Assembly (NCBI RefSeq): GCF_001422375.1
Contig: NZ_LMMU01000007.1
Coordinates: 63,006 to 127,005 of the forward strand
Length of the DNA stretch: 64,000 nucleotides
Direction of reading: 5' to 3'
Origin: Methylobacterium sp. Leaf99
GTDB lineage: Bacteria > Pseudomonadota > Alphaproteobacteria > Rhizobiales > Beijerinckiaceae
Part shown: positions 1 through 8,637 of the stretch, piece after piece
Layout: each line of letters begins with the position of its first letter
How positions within the stretch are numbered: position 1 is the stretch's first letter
Position numbers and translations under genes: made by a program
Notes under the pieces: generated by a model
Seen by the model: the letters and a program-made list of their open reading frames with translations, nothing else
Database searches by the model: none
What the model was told of the DNA's origin: nothing

Positions 1-1034
1 TGGCGTGCGAACCACGGGTCGCGGGCGCGGCCGGCGGCGAGCAGACCGGCGCCGTGCAGGCCGTTGTGCAGGGATTGCGGCGGCAGGGTGCGCCGGACCC
101 CGAGGGTCTGCACGTCCAGGGGCAGTTTCAGGTGCAGGCCCGGCCGCGCCGGGAACGCCAGGGTCCGCAGCGACGAGGTGGCGGCGGCCAGCGGCCCCTG
201 AAAGGTCAACGGGATGAAGCGGCCATCGGCGAGTTCGTCGGCGAACTGTCCCGGCAGGATGTGCACCGCCTGCCAGGGATGCACCGGCAGGGGAACGTGC
301 GTGGCGCCGAGGCCGCGCCGGCCGAGTTCGGCGTCGAGATGCGCGCGCTGGCCCGGTTCCAGCAGGGCGGCGGCCGGGCCGGCCGGATCGGCACCGGGCG
401 CCGCGGCGACGCGACCGCGCGCGACGGCGTACCAATCGAGGGGGAAGAGGCGGCCGTGCTCGGCGCCGTAGGCGACGGCCTCGTCGGGGCTGAACCCGTG
501 GCGGGCGCGCCCGAGGGGATGGAACGGCCGGTCGCGCCACGCCGCGAGGCGCTCGAAGGCCAAAGTCGATCCGGCAAGGACCGATCCGGCAAGGGCAGAT
601 CCGGCAAGGGCCGATCCACCGAGCGCCGCGGTCTCCAGCGCCTCGGCCGTATCGACCCAGAGGGCAGCCCCGTCGAGGATGGCGCGGCCCTGCGCGACGG
701 TGCGCCGGGCGCTGCCTTCGGGCAGATCGGGGACGAATGCGAGGATGCGGGCGAGGAGGTCGGCCGCGTCGAGGTCCCGCGCGCCGGCGGCCGCTTCGTA
801 TCGGACCGATCCGGCGAGGCGAAGGCCCCGGCGCCAGCCGTCCGGCACCATCCGCGCCCGCAGGTGCCCGGCCCCGAGGACCAGGGCGTAGTCCCGCGCG
901 CCGTCCGCGCCCCGAGGGTCGCCGAGGGCGGCCCGCGTCCTGAGGCCGCCGATATCCTCGATCCAGAGGGCATCGAAGGTCTCGGTGAGGAGGTCGCGCG
1001 CGAAATTCGGCCGGTGGTCGAGAAATGCCAGCAC
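1..1034 (-). CDS. IucA/IucC-family NIS siderophore synthetase, 3' part cut off by window edge
   Basis: The family adenylates a carboxylate (usually citrate or a citrate adduct) and condenses it with an amine or alcohol during NRPS-independent siderophore assembly in the cytosol. About 344 N-terminal residues are present. They include FHPLGRARHGF (about 171-181, the nucleotide-binding signature), HPWQ (252-255) and TSSLRT (286-291), all typical of the family. The start is a GTG eight bases after the sbnB stop, with an AGGGGG ribosome site between them, so it is the third gene of a sbnA-sbnB-NIS operon. Residues about 140-157 are a GSALA-type repeat encoded by a 15-bp tandem repeat. Seen: motifs and start. 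Inferred: it uses diaminopropionate as its amine, from the neighbours only. The C-terminal half lies outside the window, so the subtype (A, B or C) is not decided. Confidence 0.88.
   Translation of the reverse strand, partial: MLAFLDHRPNFARDLLTETFDALWIEDIGGLRTRAALGDPRGADGARDYALVLGAGHLRARMVPDGWRRGLRLAGSVRYEAAAGARDLDAADLLARILAFVPDLPEGSARRTVAQGRAILDGAALWVDTAEALETAALGGSALAGSALAGSVLAGSTLAFERLAAWRDRPFHPLGRARHGFSPDEAVAYGAEHGRLFPLDWYAVARGRVAAAPGADPAGPAAALLEPGQRAHLDAELGRRGLGATHVPLPVHPWQAVHILPGQFADELADGRFIPLTFQGPLAAATSSLRTLAFPARPGLHLKLPLDVQTLGVRRTLPPQSLHNGLHGAGLLAAGRARDPWFAR
567..617. repeat. 15-bp tandem repeat inside the NIS synthetase gene
   Basis: There are about 3.4 copies of a unit close to CGATCCGGCAAGGGC on the plus strand. 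Because the unit is 15 bp it keeps the frame and encodes GSALA/GSVLA pentapeptides on the minus strand. Copies differ at only one or two positions, so the expansion is recent. Confidence 0.85.
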
Positions 1035-1042
1035 CGTGCCCC

Positions 1043-2053
1043 CTAGAACAGCGGCAGCAGAATGCCGGCCTGCGCGGCCTCGGCACGGGCCAGGATCGCG
1101 TGGGCGCAGGCGATGTCGTCGATGGCCATGCCCATGGGGTTGAGCAGGATGATCTCGTCGTCCGTCTCCCGGCCGGGCTTCCGGCCGACGACGATCTCGC
1201 CGAGCTCGGCATGCAGGCGTTCGCGGGAGAACTCGCCTGCCTCCACGAGGAGGTTGATGATCTTCTTCTCGCGGTTCGACTGGTCCCAATCGTCGACCAC
1301 CACCTTGTCGACCTGGAGGAAGACCGCGCGCTCGACATCCATGATCGAGACGTTGGCGAGCAGCGTGCCGCGCGCGAGCCAGGCGAAGGGCAGGTAGGGC
1401 TTGTCCGTCACCGTGCAGGTGATCACCACGGGCGCCCCGCGCACGGCGGCCTCGGCGCTCGGCGCGAGGGTGACGGCGAGGTGCGGGAACCGGTCCCGGA
1501 TGCGGGCCGACAGGTCCTCGGCGGCCTCCGGGCGCAGGTCGAACAGGCGCAGGCGCATCAGGCTCGGGAACTGCTCGGCCAGCATCGCGGCCTGACGCTC
1601 GCCGATGGGGCCGCAGCCGATGATGGCGGCCTCGGTGAAACCGTCGCGCGCGAGGTGGCGGATGGCGAGCCCGGTCACGGCGGCGGTGCGCATGGCGCTG
1701 ATCAGGCCGGCCTCCATCACGGCGATGGGATAGTTCGTCTCGGGATCGTTGAGCACGATGACCGCGCTGGCGCGCGGCAGGCCGCGGGCGGACGGGTTGT
1801 CGTGCTTCGAGCCGATCCACTTCAGGCCGGCCATGGGCTGCGCCCCGCCGATCCAGGCCGGCATGGCGATGATGCGGTCGGCGATGTGGTCCGTGCGCGG
1901 GCTGCGCAGGTAGGGCTTGAGCGGCTGCACGAAATCGCCGGCGGCGTGCAGGCGGAACCCCGCCTCCACGGCCTCCATGTAGAGATCGGACCGGTCGCCG
2001 CCGAGGCCGGCGATGTCGGAGCGCGAGAGGTAGCGCAGGGTCGCTGCTGTCAT
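1043..2053 (-). CDS. sbnB: SbnB: N-(amino-carboxyethyl)-glutamate dehydrogenase for 2,3-diaminopropionate
   Basis: SbnB belongs to the ornithine cyclodeaminase/mu-crystallin family. It oxidatively cleaves N-(2-amino-2-carboxyethyl)-L-glutamate, made by SbnA, to give L-2,3-diaminopropionate plus 2-oxoglutarate. The 336-residue length is normal. A Rossmann loop GCGPIG lies at about 146-151, and the substrate-pocket segment with LKWIGS is at about 77-82. The C-terminal LLNPMGMAIDDIACAHAI stretch is typical of SbnB. It starts 85 bases after the sbnA stop and is followed closely by the siderophore synthetase, so it is the middle gene of an operon. Pairing with SbnA makes the diaminopropionate role much more likely than a general ornithine cyclodeaminase role. 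Confidence 0.92.
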   Translation of the reverse strand: MTAATLRYLSRSDIAGLGGDRSDLYMEAVEAGFRLHAAGDFVQPLKPYLRSPRTDHIADRIIAMPAWIGGAQPMAGLKWIGSKHDNPSARGLPRASAVIVLNDPETNYPIAVMEAGLISAMRTAAVTGLAIRHLARDGFTEAAIIGCGPIGERQAAMLAEQFPSLMRLRLFDLRPEAAEDLSARIRDRFPHLAVTLAPSAEAAVRGAPVVITCTVTDKPYLPFAWLARGTLLANVSIMDVERAVFLQVDKVVVDDWDQSNREKKIINLLVEAGEFSRERLHAELGEIVVGRKPGRETDDEIILLNPMGMAIDDIACAHAILARAEAAQAGILLPLF

Positions 2054-2138
2054 CGGAGCATTCCGTTGCGGGGGACGGGGATGGGCATGGGCGGGCGGTC
2101 CCGGCGGAGGCGTCGGGCCGGGGATGCGCTCCGCGCGA

Positions 2139-3134
2139 TCAGGCGGCGCGCCGGCTGAGGCGGCGGTAGGAGGCGGCGAAGGGCCGGGTGACGCGGCGCT
2201 CGGGGGCCGGCCAATCCTCGGCGTAGACCGTGTCGAGGTAGCGCTCGCCCCGGTCCGGCAGCAGCGTGACGATGCGCGAGCCGGCCGCCAGGGTCGGAAT
2301 CAGCTTGGCGATGGCCGCCACCACCGTGCCCGAGGAGCCGCCGGCGAGGATGCCCTGGCTCGCCACGAGACGGCGGCAGCCGAGGGTGGATTCCCAGTCG
2401 GTGGCGGTGATCACGGCGTCGACCTCGGGCAGGGACAATTGCTCGGGCACGCGGCTCGCGCCGATCCCCGGAATGTCGCGGGAGCCGCCCTTGGCCCCGA
2501 AGATCACCGAGCCCTCGATGTCCACGGCGACGACCTCGATCTCGGGCCAGCGCTCGCGCAGGCGCCGGGCCAGCCCCATCAGGGTGCCGCAGGTGCTCAC
2601 GGCCGCGACCACATGGGTGGGGGCCGCCGGCATCTCCCGCACGATCTCGGCGCCGAGCCCGTGATAATGCGCCCGCCAGTTGTCGGGATTGGCGTACTGG
2701 TTGAGCCAGACCGCGCCGGGCAGGGTCTCGACCAGGTCCGCGACGCGCCGGACCCGGGTCTGGAGGTAGCCGCCCTGGGCATCGGCTCGCGTGACCATGT
2801 CGATCCGGCCGCCGAAGACCTCGATGAGGTGCCGGTTGGCCGGCGCGATCTTGGGATCCACCACGGCGGTGAACGGCAGCCCATGGCGGCTGCAGATCAT
2901 CGCCAGGGCGACGGCGAGGTTGCCCGAGGAACTCTCGACCAGATGGCTCCCGGCCGTGATCCGACCGGCCGCGACGGCCTCGGCCACCATGTGGCTGGCG
3001 GTGCGGTCCTTCACGCTGCCGCCGAGGTTGAGCATCTCGAGCTTGGCGAAGACCGGCACGATCTCGGGCGGGAACAGGCGATCCAGGGCCACGAGCGGCG
3101 TCTGTCCGACGGGCGGTCCGGCATTCGGCATCAT
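2139..3134 (-). CDS. sbnA: SbnA: PLP-dependent N-(amino-carboxyethyl)-glutamate synthase
   Basis: SbnA is a fold-type II PLP enzyme related to cysteine synthase. It joins O-phospho-L-serine and L-glutamate into N-(2-amino-2-carboxyethyl)-L-glutamate, the first step to L-2,3-diaminopropionate. The PLP lysine is K42 in NLGGSVKDRTA, the asparagine loop is SSSGN, and the phosphate-binding glycine-rich loop GGSSGTV is near the C-terminus. The chosen start is the ATGATG pair preceded by GGAG about nine bases upstream. The frame stays open to 3236, but that upstream part is low in complexity, lacks a good ribosome site and is unlike the family. This gives 331 residues, the usual size. It is the first gene of the siderophore operon. 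Confidence 0.9.
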   Translation of the reverse strand: MMPNAGPPVGQTPLVALDRLFPPEIVPVFAKLEMLNLGGSVKDRTASHMVAEAVAAGRITAGSHLVESSSGNLAVALAMICSRHGLPFTAVVDPKIAPANRHLIEVFGGRIDMVTRADAQGGYLQTRVRRVADLVETLPGAVWLNQYANPDNWRAHYHGLGAEIVREMPAAPTHVVAAVSTCGTLMGLARRLRERWPEIEVVAVDIEGSVIFGAKGGSRDIPGIGASRVPEQLSLPEVDAVITATDWESTLGCRRLVASQGILAGGSSGTVVAAIAKLIPTLAAGSRIVTLLPDRGERYLDTVYAEDWPAPERRVTRPFAASYRRLSRRAA

Positions 3135-3706
3135 CGCTGCTGCTCCGTTGCTGTCCTGTGTCCGAGAGGGAGCGCGTGAAGAGATCGGACTCTTCGTGCG
3201 CTCCGACCGGTCGGCATCGGCGCTGATTGAGGACATCCGCGGCGCTTATCAAGATCATACCCGGATAAAATTCAAAATTATAAAGCTATATCATTGGAAA
3301 AATTCAAATGAACACCGTGAATTTTTTAGAAAAGAACCAAAAATTACGATTTGTTGCTCGTCGTTCATCGGTCACTCTTCGATGGTCCATTTCCACCGAG
3401 GCGATTCTGAATCTCAGGGCGCCGGAGGGGACGGATCGCGAAGGCGCGCCGCGAGGACTGGCAGAAGTTTGCCGGATCGACCCGAACCAAAGAATAAAAT
3501 ATCCCATATTCCTGGAATTATTATAATGTATAGATGTGCTGATCCAGCAACGATGCTTTTCATAAGAAGCTATACAGCCGGATCTGACCTTGCCGCCGCG
3601 TCGATCTTCGACGATGAAACCCGCGGAGGCGGGGCATTCGAATGCTCGCCTCCTGGTCGCATTCCGAGGGAATGCAGCGTGTTCGCGTCGCCGCCGGAGT
3701 CGTCCG
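3135..3706. promoter_or_regulatory. AT-rich bidirectional promoter region between sbnA and the TonB receptor
   Basis: This 572-bp divergent gap is clearly AT-rich at 3240-3350 and 3480-3570, unlike its surroundings. For the receptor there is a consensus TATAAT at 3522-3527, overlapped by the perfect palindromes ATTCC-T-GGAAT (3508-3518) and ATTAT-T-ATAAT (3517-3527). For sbnA there is a TATAAT on the minus strand at 3277-3282, with a weak TTGAAT about 19 bases upstream of it. The palindromes sit where an iron repressor (Irr, RirA or Fur) would be expected, but they do not match a consensus I can name. No convincing small gene lies here. Confidence 0.55.
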
Positions 3707-5908
3707 ATGCCAAAGATCTCAACGGCACCCCGCCGTACGGAACGCCGGTTCGGAGCCGCCGCCAGCCTGTTCGCGGCCGCCGTCGTTGCCGCCCCCGGCA
3801 TGGCGCCGGCCCAGGAGGCGGTCCGGCTCGACGAACTCTCGGTCCAGGGCAGCGGCACCGGGGGCCGCGCGCCGGCGAACCCCAACGCCGTCGTCGGCCC
3901 GCCGCCGCCGCCCTATGCCGGCGGCGCGGTGGCGTCGGGCTCCCGGCTCGGCTTCCTCGGCAACCGCAACGTCTTCGACCAGCCGTTCAGCAGCACGAGC
4001 TACACGGAGAAGCTGATCCGGGATCAGCAGGCCCGCAACGTCCAAGACGTGGTCAACAACGATCCCTCGATCCGCACCAACGTCCCGGCCTTCAGCGGCA
4101 TCCTCGGCTTCTTCATCCGGGGCTTCCCGGTCTTCGCCCAGGACATCGGCTTCAACGGCCTCTTCGGCGTGGCCGACGCCTTCAATCCCGCCATCGAGCC
4201 CATCGAGCGCGTCGAGGTCCTGCGCGGACCCTCGACCCTGCTCTCGGGCATCCCGCCCTTCGGCAACATCGGCGGCGTGATCAACCTGATCCCGAAGCGC
4301 GCGGGCGACGAGCCCCTGAACCGCGTCACCGTTGGCTATTCGTCCGACGCACAGATCTACAAGGCCGTCGATGTCAGCCGGCGCTTCGGCGACAACAAGG
4401 AATGGGGCATCCGCTTCAACGGCGCGCTCAACAACGGCGACACCCCCATCGACAACCAGAGCCTGCGCTTCGGCGTCGCCGCCCTCGCCCTTGACTATCG
4501 CGGCGACCGCCTGCGGGCGAGTGCCGATCTCGGCTACCAGCAGCTCGATTTCACCTCGCCCCTGCGCAACCGCTCGGTGCTGTCGGGCTTCCCGATTCCC
4601 CGCGCGCCCGACCTCACCCTGAACCAGCATCAGCCGTGGGAGTACCGGACCAGCAGCAACAAGTCGGCCGCCTTCCGGGTCGAGTACGATCTGACCGAGA
4701 ACCTGACCGCCTACGCCGCCTACGGCATGGCGAACTTCCGGCAGGAATATTTCGGCGGCGTGCTGCAGATCTTCAACGCGCGCGGCGACTATCGCGACCC
4801 GATTTCCTTCATCCCGTTCCGCATCCCCAACGAGACGGCGGAGGTGGGCCTGCGCGGCACCGTCGAGACCGGCCCGGTCAAGCACAGCTTCGGCATCGCC
4901 GCCGTGGGGTTCTGGCAGGACCTGTCCCAGGTTCCCGGCGTCACTGTCGGCCCGACCATCGTGTCGAACCTCTACGATCCGGTGATCGCCGCGCCGCGCT
5001 CGCCCGCCGCCCTGTCGCGCCTGACCCCGACCACCGCCATGCGGATCAACCGCAGCCTCGCCATCGCCGATACCCTGTCGTTCTTCGACGACCGGGTGCT
5101 CCTCACCCTGGGCGGGCGCTGGCAGGACATCGACGTGAAGTCGATCAGCCCGACCACGGGCCTGCGGACGGGAGCGAGCGACAGCGGCGCCTTCTCGCCG
5201 GGCTTCGGCCTCGTGGTCAAACCCCTCGAGCGCCTGTCGGTTTACGGCAACTACATTGAGGGCCTGACCTCCCCCGCCCCACCGGTTAACGCGGTCAACG
5301 CCTCGGCCGCCTTCCCGGCCGCCGTGTCGCGCCAGACCGAGATCGGCGCCAAGTACGATTTCGGCACCGTCGGCGTGGGCTTCGCCGCCTTCCGCATCGA
5401 GCAGCCGTTCGGCTTCACCGACCCGCGCACCCTGGTGTTCTCCGTGGACGGGCGCCAGCGCAACGACGGCGTCGAACTCACCGTGTTCGGTGAACCGGTC
5501 CCGGGCGTGCGCATCCTCGGCGGCGTCAGTCTCCTCGACGGCGTGCAGGTCGCCGCCCAGTCCCCCGCGAATGTCGGCAAGGTCGCCGTCGGCGTGCCGA
5601 GCGTGCAACTCAACCTCTACGGCGAGGTCGACCTGCCGCCCGCCCTCGCACCGGGCCTCAGCCTGACCGGCCGGGTGATCTACACGAGTTCGCAATACTA
5701 CGACCTCGCCAACAGCCAGAAGATCCCCGACTGGGCCACCCTCGACCTCGGCGTGCGCTACGCCACGACCCTGAGCGACCGCCCCCTGACCCTGCGGGCC
5801 AACGTCGTGAACGTGACCGGCAACAACTACTGGGCGTCCACCGGCCGCGGCATCCTGAGCCAGGGCACGCCCCGAACCGTCCTCGTCTCCGCCACGGTCG
5901 ACTTCTGA
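3707..5908 (+). CDS. TonB-dependent siderophore receptor
   Basis: This is an outer-membrane ferric-siderophore receptor of 733 residues. The N-terminus has a twin-arginine-like basic stretch (RRTERR), a hydrophobic segment and a likely cleavage at APA-Q. A TonB-box-like region with a proline-rich linker follows. The plug domain spans roughly 90-220 and contains the conserved IEPIERVEVLRGPSTLLSG segment. The beta-barrel follows and ends in a terminal aromatic residue (ATVDF), as outer-membrane insertion requires. The start is the ATG after GGAG at about 3696; a longer open frame begins at 3590 but would hide the signal peptide. It is divergent from the siderophore operon, so it is likely the receptor for the same ferric siderophore and iron-repressed. 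The specificity is inferred from context. Confidence 0.93.
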   Translation: MPKISTAPRRTERRFGAAASLFAAAVVAAPGMAPAQEAVRLDELSVQGSGTGGRAPANPNAVVGPPPPPYAGGAVASGSRLGFLGNRNVFDQPFSSTSYTEKLIRDQQARNVQDVVNNDPSIRTNVPAFSGILGFFIRGFPVFAQDIGFNGLFGVADAFNPAIEPIERVEVLRGPSTLLSGIPPFGNIGGVINLIPKRAGDEPLNRVTVGYSSDAQIYKAVDVSRRFGDNKEWGIRFNGALNNGDTPIDNQSLRFGVAALALDYRGDRLRASADLGYQQLDFTSPLRNRSVLSGFPIPRAPDLTLNQHQPWEYRTSSNKSAAFRVEYDLTENLTAYAAYGMANFRQEYFGGVLQIFNARGDYRDPISFIPFRIPNETAEVGLRGTVETGPVKHSFGIAAVGFWQDLSQVPGVTVGPTIVSNLYDPVIAAPRSPAALSRLTPTTAMRINRSLAIADTLSFFDDRVLLTLGGRWQDIDVKSISPTTGLRTGASDSGAFSPGFGLVVKPLERLSVYGNYIEGLTSPAPPVNAVNASAAFPAAVSRQTEIGAKYDFGTVGVGFAAFRIEQPFGFTDPRTLVFSVDGRQRNDGVELTVFGEPVPGVRILGGVSLLDGVQVAAQSPANVGKVAVGVPSVQLNLYGEVDLPPALAPGLSLTGRVIYTSSQYYDLANSQKIPDWATLDLGVRYATTLSDRPLTLRANVVNVTGNNYWASTGRGILSQGTPRTVLVSATVDF

Positions 5909-6251
5909 ACGCACCGCCGATGTCGTCGGTCTGGCGGGCGCTGACTCGAGGCAGGCCTTGCCAAGGACCGCCTTGGCGGCTCCCGACAAGCGGGTCCGGC
6001 CCTTGTCCGGTCCCGGCATCGGGCGGCCGCCGCGGCGATAACCGCCCGCGGCCCGACACGGCGGTCGGCGTGGAAGCGGCCAGTCGCGTCACCAACATTC
6101 CCGCACGCGTGGGCAGGGTCTCAGTCAGGAGGCGGGTGCCGTCGTGTCCGGGTACGTCGTCATCTCGCGCTCGGGGGGCGAGGGGTGCACATCCCTTGAG
6201 TTCCAAGGGCGGTGCGCGGTGTGCGGTGGGGGCGATTTCGTCGGGAAATGG
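5909..6251. other. Intergenic region, no gene seen
   Basis: This stretch lies between the receptor stop and the 3' end of the tRNA gene. I see no coding signature and no strong hairpin with a T tract. It may hold the receptor's terminator region and possibly an old island junction. Confidence 0.4.
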
Positions 6252-6327
6252 TGGTGGGCCCGGCAGGACTCGAACCTGCAACCAGACCGTTATGAGCGGT
6301 CGGCTCTAACCATTGAGCTACAGGCCC
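6252..6327 (-). tRNA. tRNA with CAT anticodon, probably tRNA-Ile2 (lysidine type)
   Basis: The 76-nt cloverleaf reads GGGCCTG at the acceptor 5' side and CGGGCCC-A-CCA at the 3' side. It has a GCTC/GAGC D-stem, an anticodon stem GACCG/CGGTC with loop CTCATAA, and a T-loop GGTTCGAGTCC. The anticodon is CAT and the CCA end is encoded. The loop and acceptor resemble the bacterial Ile2 type, whose C34 is modified to lysidine by TilS, more than elongator Met, which usually has an ATCATAAT context in this group. The initiator is excluded because the acceptor begins with a G-C pair. The Met/Ile2 choice is not certain. Confidence 0.93.
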
Positions 6328-6551
6328 CACGCCCATTTTCGTAGAGGGAAAGCCACCCATTCGTCCAGTGGGTCGTGTCCCTGATGGTGGTGGAGCTTGA
6401 CGGTGGCGAGGGATCCCGCTTGTGCGCGCCTCACGGCACTGTCGCAGGGGGGATTTTTCACGGGGTGGTCCTCGGCGAGGGCCGGGTCGGGTTGCGACGA
6501 CCAACCCCGAACCCGAGAGGCCCCCGATGACCGACGAGACGAGGCGCCTTC

Positions 6552-6746
6552 GTGGCGTACTGGGAAGAGACGAACGCCGATCCGATGCGTGAGATGATCT
6601 GCTTTGCCGCCGGGCGGCTGGTGGAGCTGGAGGTTGGCGGGATGACCGGCGCGGCCCATGGCGAGAACAGCGCCGAGCGACTGGCTCGGCCCAACGCCTA
6701 CGCGTGGCCCCGGTCGATGCCAAAGGCCGCGTTTGGCGCTCGCTGA
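6552..6746 (+). pseudogene. IS256 (Mutator-type) transposase N-terminal remnant
   Basis: The translation DPMREMICFAAGRLVELEV, followed by GGMTGAAHGENSAERLA, matches the highly conserved N-terminus of IS256-family transposases. After about 45 recognisable residues the sequence diverges and stops, so the DDE catalytic core is absent. No terminal inverted repeats are visible. It is a dead fragment, showing that a complete element once sat next to this tRNA gene. Confidence 0.75.
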
Positions 6747-6831
6747 CATGCCGGCCACCGTTCAGGATCGCGACCTGCCCCGGGATCAATCATCTAAATC
6801 GCCTCGGAAAGCCGACATTCGCCGCACAAGC

Positions 6832-8637
6832 TCACAGTTCCTGACCCGACAAGGTCGCGGCCGCCTGGATCAGGGCGAGATGGGTCAAGCCCTGGGGTAG
6901 GTTGCCGAGGAACGCGCCCGTGTCGGGGTCGGCCATCTCCGAGTAGGTGCCGGAGTTGCGGTCGAGCGCCTCGACCAAGGCCTCGAACGTTCGCGCGGCC
7001 TCGTCCGTCCGGCCCAGCAAGGCCATGGCTTCCACCAGCCAGAAGGTGCAGGCGAGGAAACACCCCTCCTCGGCATCCGCCCCGGTGTAGCGGTAATGGT
7101 ACGGACCGCGACCGAGTTCGCGGTCGATGGCCTTGCAGGTGGCGGTGAGGCGGTCGGCCCTGCCGAAGCGGTAGCGAACCGCCAGGGCCAACGACGCGTC
7201 GAGCCTGTCGCATCCCGGATGCATCACGTAGGCCTGCTTCGCCTCCGACCAGCAATGCTCCTCGATCCAGTCTGCGATGCGGTCCCGGGCGCGGGCCCAA
7301 CGGTCCTTGCACGTGCCGGGCAGATGGCCGTTCTCGGCCATCTCGACGGCACGGCTGAGCGCCTGCCAGCAGCTGATCTTCGATCCGGTGTAGTGCTGCT
7401 GTTCCGGCAGTTCCCAGATCCCGGCATCCTTCAGCTTCCAGGTCTCGGCGCACTCGTCGGCGAGGCGGGCCAGCAGGGCGCCGCTGCGCAGATCGAGCAT
7501 GCCGCCGCCGGTGACGAAGCGCGCCGCCGTCTCGAAGATGTCGCCGTAGATGCCGTGCTGATGCTGCCCGGAGGCGGCATTTCCCGTCCTGACCGGACGG
7601 GATTCGCGGTAGCCGGGAAGCTCGAGTTCCTCCACCGCGGACACGATCTCGCCGTTCAGGGTGTAGAGGACCTGGGCGCCATGCTCTTCGAGGCGACGCA
7701 GGAGCCACGTCAGCGCCGCACTGGCTTCGGCGTGCGCCCCGAGCCGGAGGAAGGCCTTGATGACGTAGCCTGCGTCGCGGATCCAGGCGTAGCGGTAGTC
7801 GTAGTTCTTCTCCCCGCCGATGCCTTCGGGCAGCGAGGTGGTCGCCGCCGCCGCGATGGCCCCGGTGGGCGAGTAGAGCAGGAGCTTCAGCGCCAGGGCG
7901 CTGCGCTCGACCTGCCTCCGGTACCGGCCCCCGTAGCCGAGGCGTTCGGTCCAGTTGCGCCAGGCCTCGCAGGACACCTCGATGCGTCGGTCGATGTCCG
8001 CGACTGGCACGACGACCAGGGGCTCGTGCTCGCCGGCGACGATAGCGACGATTTCGCTCTTGCCGGGGGTCACCTCCACGTGCGCCGTGATCGCATGGTC
8101 GTCCGCGGCGTCGAGTCGGACGCCGGCGCTGTATCGGAACAGTCCCATCAGGCCGGCGACATGGAAGGCGTGGCCGCTCGCATTCGCGGACAGGAACGGG
8201 CCGACCGTGTCGCCGCGGGTTCCGAAGACCAAATCGATCCGGAAGCGGACACGCCCCTCCAATCCCTCGATGCGGCGGGCGAGCTCGGCCCACGGCAGGC
8301 GACCGGCGGGACCGCTGTTCAGGCTCTCGGTCAGACGGGCCTTGCCCGTCGCTGTGCTGAAGACCGTCTCATGCACGTTGCTGCCGTCGCGATAGCCGAT
8401 CTCGACGGTGAACGGCGCATCGGGGGTCACGGCGAAGTAGCCACCCCCGTGCGGAGACAGCAGGCGGTCGAACAGCGGCGGGGAATCGAGGTTCGGGCAG
8501 CACCACCAGTCGATGGACCCGTCGGCCCCCGACAGCGCCACCGAGCGCCCTTCACCGAGGGCCGCATAGGCTTCCAGGGGAAGATAGCCGTTCTGGCGTT
8601 CAACGGACCCGCCGGTGCGGGGAAAGGGCTTCGACAC
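6832..8637 (-). CDS. Glycoside hydrolase family 15 protein (glucoamylase/trehalase-like)
   Basis: This is a cytosolic-looking GH15 enzyme with no signal peptide. GH15 members release glucose from alpha-glucans or trehalose. The 601-residue product has the N-terminal super-sandwich domain with GADGSIDWWCCPNLDSP at about 37-53. The (alpha/alpha)6 catalytic domain includes EKNYDYRYAWIRDAG at about 276-290, a YGDIFETAARF segment, and SKISCWQALSRA. The C-terminal LPQGLTHLALIQAA is the usual end of these proteins. I chose a GTG start because AGGAG lies nine bases upstream; an in-frame ATG at 8769 would add 44 residues with no family match and no ribosome site. Many relatives are trehalases or trehalose/glycogen-linked enzymes, so the substrate is open. 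Confidence 0.9.
   Translation of the reverse strand: MSKPFPRTGGSVERQNGYLPLEAYAALGEGRSVALSGADGSIDWWCCPNLDSPPLFDRLLSPHGGGYFAVTPDAPFTVEIGYRDGSNVHETVFSTATGKARLTESLNSGPAGRLPWAELARRIEGLEGRVRFRIDLVFGTRGDTVGPFLSANASGHAFHVAGLMGLFRYSAGVRLDAADDHAITAHVEVTPGKSEIVAIVAGEHEPLVVVPVADIDRRIEVSCEAWRNWTERLGYGGRYRRQVERSALALKLLLYSPTGAIAAAATTSLPEGIGGEKNYDYRYAWIRDAGYVIKAFLRLGAHAEASAALTWLLRRLEEHGAQVLYTLNGEIVSAVEELELPGYRESRPVRTGNAASGQHQHGIYGDIFETAARFVTGGGMLDLRSGALLARLADECAETWKLKDAGIWELPEQQHYTGSKISCWQALSRAVEMAENGHLPGTCKDRWARARDRIADWIEEHCWSEAKQAYVMHPGCDRLDASLALAVRYRFGRADRLTATCKAIDRELGRGPYHYRYTGADAEEGCFLACTFWLVEAMALLGRTDEAARTFEALVEALDRNSGTYSEMADPDTGAFLGNLPQGLTHLALIQAAATLSGQEL

Noticed and set aside
3308..3526. 72-residue frame in the siderophore promoter gap
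   Set aside because: No ribosome site, no family features, and it crosses the AT-rich promoter area.
3719..6019. Long minus-strand frame opposite the TonB receptor
   Set aside because: It is the shadow of the receptor gene. Its composition is Arg/Ala/Gly/Asp-rich with no family features, as expected in GC-rich DNA.
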